From Byssochlamys sp. IMV 00236 (lineage: Eukaryota; Ascomycota; Eurotiomycetes; Eurotiales; Thermoascaceae), in contig MSJH02000232.1 in assembly GCA_001931875.2 (NCBI GenBank), forward strand, positions 1 through 10,823: a stretch of 10,823 nucleotides of DNA, in the 5' to 3' direction. Positions 8,343-10,823 of this stretch are shown here, in pieces. The notes under the pieces were generated by a model. It was given only the letters and a program-made list of their open reading frames with translations, was not told the DNA's origin and made no database searches. The first letter of the stretch is position 1. Each line of letters starts with the position of its first letter. The position numbers were made by a program, and so were the translations under genes.

Positions 8343-8359
8343 TTAACGACGCGCGTTAA
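8343..8359. repeat. short inverted repeat between divergent decayed ORFs
   Basis: TTAACG (8343-8348) and CGTTAA (8354-8359) flank ACGCG. It lies in the 156-bp gap between the Fanzor start (8215, minus) and the first coding-like codons on the plus strand. Position is suggestive of a shared control site or element end; no other evidence. Confidence 0.3.
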
Positions 8360-8371
8360 TACTAAAAATCA

Positions 8372-9071
8372 TACCACATCCTTTATCCTCCTTTCGTCAA
8401 CTGTAGCATTGGGGAAGGAGAGGAGTTTGAAGCCTTGATCACAGACTTTCTTCGTAAATTCAGTTGGCCAAGCTCGACAAAGCGCAGGACAATTTCGTCG
8501 ATATAGTCTACGTAAGTTACATTCCTCTTAGTCTACTAGATACTTACTCTTTTTTTCCAATAAACCCAATGGTAGCTTTAGTATATTTTTGTATACAGCA
8601 AGAAAAGAACATTTTGGCTTTGGATGAACACGACGACCCTACACTGCAGATTCTGTATAAAGCAGCTTTGAAGATCTTCTCCGTGATCAAGGATTCCGAA
8701 GTAAACATACTACCAAGATGCGCTCCTTTAGTGAAGCTGTAGCAAGCCGGTTTGAAAAAATCATAAAGTGTAATGAAGAAGGGTCAACCTTAGCTAAACG
8801 ACGTTTGTAGACGTGGGCTCATAGTTTTAAATGGCGGCATCTATCCGAAAATGAATCAATCTCTGTCACACCCATTGATGCGCAAGGAAAATCAATACCA
8901 GCCAGTGCCGATATGAAATACGTGTATGGTGAAAGGAGCAGGCATGTGCAAGGCCGATTTAATTGGATCAATTGCTATGATAATGACAGACGCGAAGGAT
9001 TGTTCTCCCGTTACAGCAGACATTTGTCGTTGAAAATGGCATTCTACCGCAAGAGTTTGCAGATGATTTAA
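8372..9071 (+). pseudogene. decayed unidentified ORF beside the Fanzor remnant
   Basis: I do not recognise this protein. Coding-like pieces follow one another on the plus strand. They are 8372-8460 (YPPFVNCSIGEGEEF then LITDFLRKF), 8461-8511 (LAKLDKAQDNFVDIVY), an intron 8512-8598 (GTAAGT to ACAG, phase 0), 8599-8703 (QEKNILALDEHDDPTLQ then ALKIFSVIKDSE) and, in another frame, 8716-9071 (FSEAVASRFEKII, WAHSFKWRHL, GRFNWINCYDN). Lesions are a one-base frameshift near 8460, another near 8700-8716 and an in-frame TAG at 8808-8810. No ATG is evident at the left. The product looks soluble and helical, with no signal peptide. An AATAAA at 9122-9127, 51 nt past the final TAA, would serve as poly(A) signal. 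It could be a passenger gene of a mobile element or an old lineage-specific gene. Confidence 0.45.
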
Positions 9072-9121
9072 CCAACTGTCACCATTATTTTTCCTTACCG
9101 ATTCTTATGAATACCATTGGC

Positions 9122-9127
9122 AATAAA
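9122..9127 (+). terminator. possible poly(A) signal of the decayed plus-strand ORF
   Basis: AATAAA 51 nt after the TAA at 9069-9071. The surrounding sequence is AT-rich, so the match alone is weak. Confidence 0.35.
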
Positions 9128-9311
9128 GTCTTTTATATAAGTAATGTCACATAATTCGAAAATTTATAATACAAAATATACAAAATACGACATCTTGGAA
9201 CGGCATTGCTTTCTGGAAATAGTGTACCAAAGCTCCCAAGACTAAATAAGGGTCACGGTTTATTGACGCCTGTTTCCTTTATTATCTTTTTATCATACAA
9301 AATTTGAAAAC

Positions 9312-9566
9312 ATGAAGATCATCTCTGCTGCTTTCTTTGCTCTTGGCTCTTTTATGGCCACATCTACTGTTGAAGGCTGTCACCTAATGGACAGCTACCT
9401 ATCTCGTAACTGCCACTCTGATTTAATGGACAGTGCAAAGCCTCGAAGCTATGAGTATGTTTATTTAAGTGAAGCGCCTCGCTGTGGTGAAATGATGGAG
9501 CCAGTATTTTTCAGTCCATGCTGGACTTGCTGCGTTAAAGAAATAATAACGAATTTATTTTCATAG
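9312..9566 (+). CDS. small secreted cysteine-containing protein
   Basis: This is an 84-residue intronless ORF from ATG 9312, the first ATG of the frame, preceded by an A-rich context (TTTGAAAAC). Residues 1-20 are a good signal peptide: Lys at 2, hydrophobic core 3-15, small residues before a likely cut near 18-22. The mature part is about 62 residues with six cysteines (C23, C34, C58, C70, C73, C74), enough for three disulfides. LMDS occurs twice (25-28, 38-41). The C-terminus has a CWTCC cluster and a short hydrophobic end. I recognise no known family. Size, signal peptide and even cysteine number fit the small secreted proteins that fungi release, some of which act on hosts or competitors, but no such role can be shown here. 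It stands alone: nothing else lies within 240 bp upstream or about 300 bp downstream. It could be a chance ORF, though the signal peptide argues against that. Confidence 0.6.
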   Translation: MKIISAAFFALGSFMATSTVEGCHLMDSYLSRNCHSDLMDSAKPRSYEYVYLSEAPRCGEMMEPVFFSPCWTCCVKEIITNLFS

Positions 9567-9885
9567 TCTATCAGCAGATGAAGAGACATCATCCAAGTTA
9601 ATTAAGATAAAGCCTTTTCCTTCGCCCTTTTTCTATGAAGAGTTGAATAGAAGTGTCATACAGAAGTCAATAAGCTATTAAGAAAATATATAGAAACAAA
9701 GATGATAACCTTATTTATTAATGAAATATACCTTTACTGCTATTCCTTGAAGCAGATGATTCGGTATGAATGCAAGTTAGTACGATAGAATTCACTTTAT
9801 TAAGAAAGTACAATGAAGTGAACTTTACTCAGACTCTAAGATATAGAAGGTAATCAAAGCTTTCAAATACTCAACTCAAGTCCTT
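9567..9885. other. intergenic stretch, nothing supported
   Basis: AT-rich DNA after the small secreted protein. It contains one short inverted repeat, TTCACTT (9791-9797) facing AAGTGAA (9816-9822), with an 18-nt spacer. No ORF, splice pattern or RNA gene was seen. Confidence 0.5.
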
Positions 9886-9888
9886 TTC

Positions 9889-10378
9889 TTAAAGGCATTT
9901 GTTCTTTAGGGCTGTCTTGCACTTTATTGGCCAATATTCTTTCTCGTTTCTTTTACCATTCACATACCAAAACTTGTTATCAAGACTGAATTCACTATCA
10001 ACAGTAGCCGATATGATCTTTGACAAGTCGTTGGCTTTGCAGATATCAAGTATCTTTTCATCACTCTCCACATGATTACTACCCACGAGCTTGATTTATG
10101 AGCCATCAGAAATGCTTCCAGTTGAGCTGCGGCAGGTACGACTGCTTCCGACTCTGATAGCTTTTAGGGGAGTGGGTTAGAGGTAAACCAAACTGTTGCA
10201 ACAGTTATCATAGCAAATACATTAGCTACCGTCAATGTATTTGGCTGTATTGCCCATTACACTGCAACGTTCAACCAGTTCTGCCTTCCAATAAACGTTT
10301 TCCTCAGTTAAATTTGTTTTATCCTCAAGCCTCTGATTTTATTAACAAACTCCCTGTGAACCTCAAGGAAACTATAGA
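9889..10378 (-). pseudogene. fragments of a decayed unidentified ORF
   Basis: I do not recognise the protein. Coding-like pieces follow one another on the minus strand in changing frames. Near 10378-10340 there is YSFLEVHREFVNKIRG. At 10338-10222 there is LEDKTNLTEENVYWKAEL then VMGNTAKYIDGS, ending at TAA. At 10226-10083 there is a hydrophobic run (ANVFAMITVATVWFT), a TAA at 10166-10164, and VPAAAQLEAFLMAHK. At 10086-9889 there is a 65-codon open stretch (HVESDEKILDICKAND, DNKFWYVNGKRNEKEYWP). The amino-acid mix is far less AT-driven than random frames here, which is why I call it coding-like. At least three frame changes and one stop are needed, so it is broken. Some frame changes might be introns, but I found no convincing splice sites. 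The middle hydrophobic run could be a membrane segment. Confidence 0.35.
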
Positions 10379-10440
10379 TTTAAGTATTAGATAACCTTTG
10401 GATTATTTCAGCAACACTTGCTTTCTTTTTATATTAATAT

Positions 10441-10823
10441 TAACTTTTAGATCGCCTTTTCCAAGCCTACTCCAACTTTTTTGCCAATAAAATTACAAAA
10501 TAATATACTTAAATTCAAAACATGCAACAATCAACATTGCAGTAGTCTTTACATTTTTTATTATCTACATTATAGGGGATTTGTAGCTCCAAAAGGTATA
10601 TGTCCAGGCTTTCACGAGTAACGTCAATAAATACACTCTCTGTTGCTTGATTCCAATGCTTCTTTCATATAAAACTACGGCATTACTTACACTTACCACT
10701 CTTAGCTTAGTTAAGAGAGCTCTTATTTTTCTCTTCAGGGTACTTTATAAAAGAGAAGCTGAATTGGGTTATAACTAAAAACTACAGGATAGTCATTTTG
10801 CAAGGGTAAACTTTTCAATAGTA
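10441..10823. other. terminal AT-rich stretch, nothing supported
   Basis: No ORF longer than a few codons with a credible start was seen on either strand. A small hairpin (CTCTTA 10699-10704 with TAAGAG 10712-10717, 7-nt loop) is present, but it is too short to interpret. A gene could begin or end beyond the window. Confidence 0.5.

Noticed and set aside
10699..10717. Small hairpin CTCTTA/TAAGAG
   Set aside because: Six-bp arms in AT-rich DNA are expected by chance, and no gene lies beside it.
1..10823. Bacterial origin, CRISPR arrays, tRNA or rRNA genes
   Set aside because: Many short GT-AG introns and poly(A) signals show eukaryotic genes. I saw no spaced direct repeats and no tRNA or rRNA signatures on either strand, although a tRNA scan was not run.

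Overview
The window is eukaryotic nuclear DNA, AT-rich, with many short introns (about 48-87 nt) that start GT and end AG. Intron size, codon use, protein matches and a Fanzor-type element with an OrfB-like zinc ribbon fit an early-diverging fungus, most likely Mucoromycota (Mucorales). That placement is inference; the sequence holds no taxonomic marker.

Layout. (1) 283-1005, minus: an intronless gene for a secreted, heavily glycosylated protein with a C-terminal anchor. (2) 1156-2463, minus: an eight-exon gene for a family I inorganic pyrophosphatase that carries a signal peptide, so it should enter the secretory pathway. (3) About 2.5-4.4 kb: no intact gene, but eroded membrane-protein-like fragments on the minus strand. 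(4) 4.4-4.9 kb: upstream region with CCAAT and TATA boxes. (5) 4900-6992, plus: an intact eleven-exon glutamate decarboxylase gene, including two consecutive 16-nt microexons. (6) 7133-8215, minus: a decayed Fanzor (eukaryotic TnpB/OrfB relative) that keeps its zinc ribbon and last RuvC aspartate. It has lost the central part of the protein and carries a nonsense codon and two frameshifts. (7) About 8372-9071, plus: a second decayed, unidentified ORF diverging from the Fanzor. (8) 9312-9566, plus: a small cysteine-containing secreted protein. (9) About 9.9-10.4 kb, minus: fragments of a third decayed, unrecognised ORF. The rest is AT-rich and empty as far as I can see.

How it fits together. 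The two minus-strand genes at the left both encode secretory-pathway proteins and are only 150 bp apart in tandem. Glutamate decarboxylase makes GABA from glutamate in the cytosol and stands alone. From 7.1 to about 10.4 kb the window is accessory in character: a mobile-element remnant, two broken ORFs and a small secreted protein. I did not find an intact new system. The observations most worth following are the internally deleted Fanzor with a hairpin just past its stop codon, the secreted pyrophosphatase, and the microexon pair.
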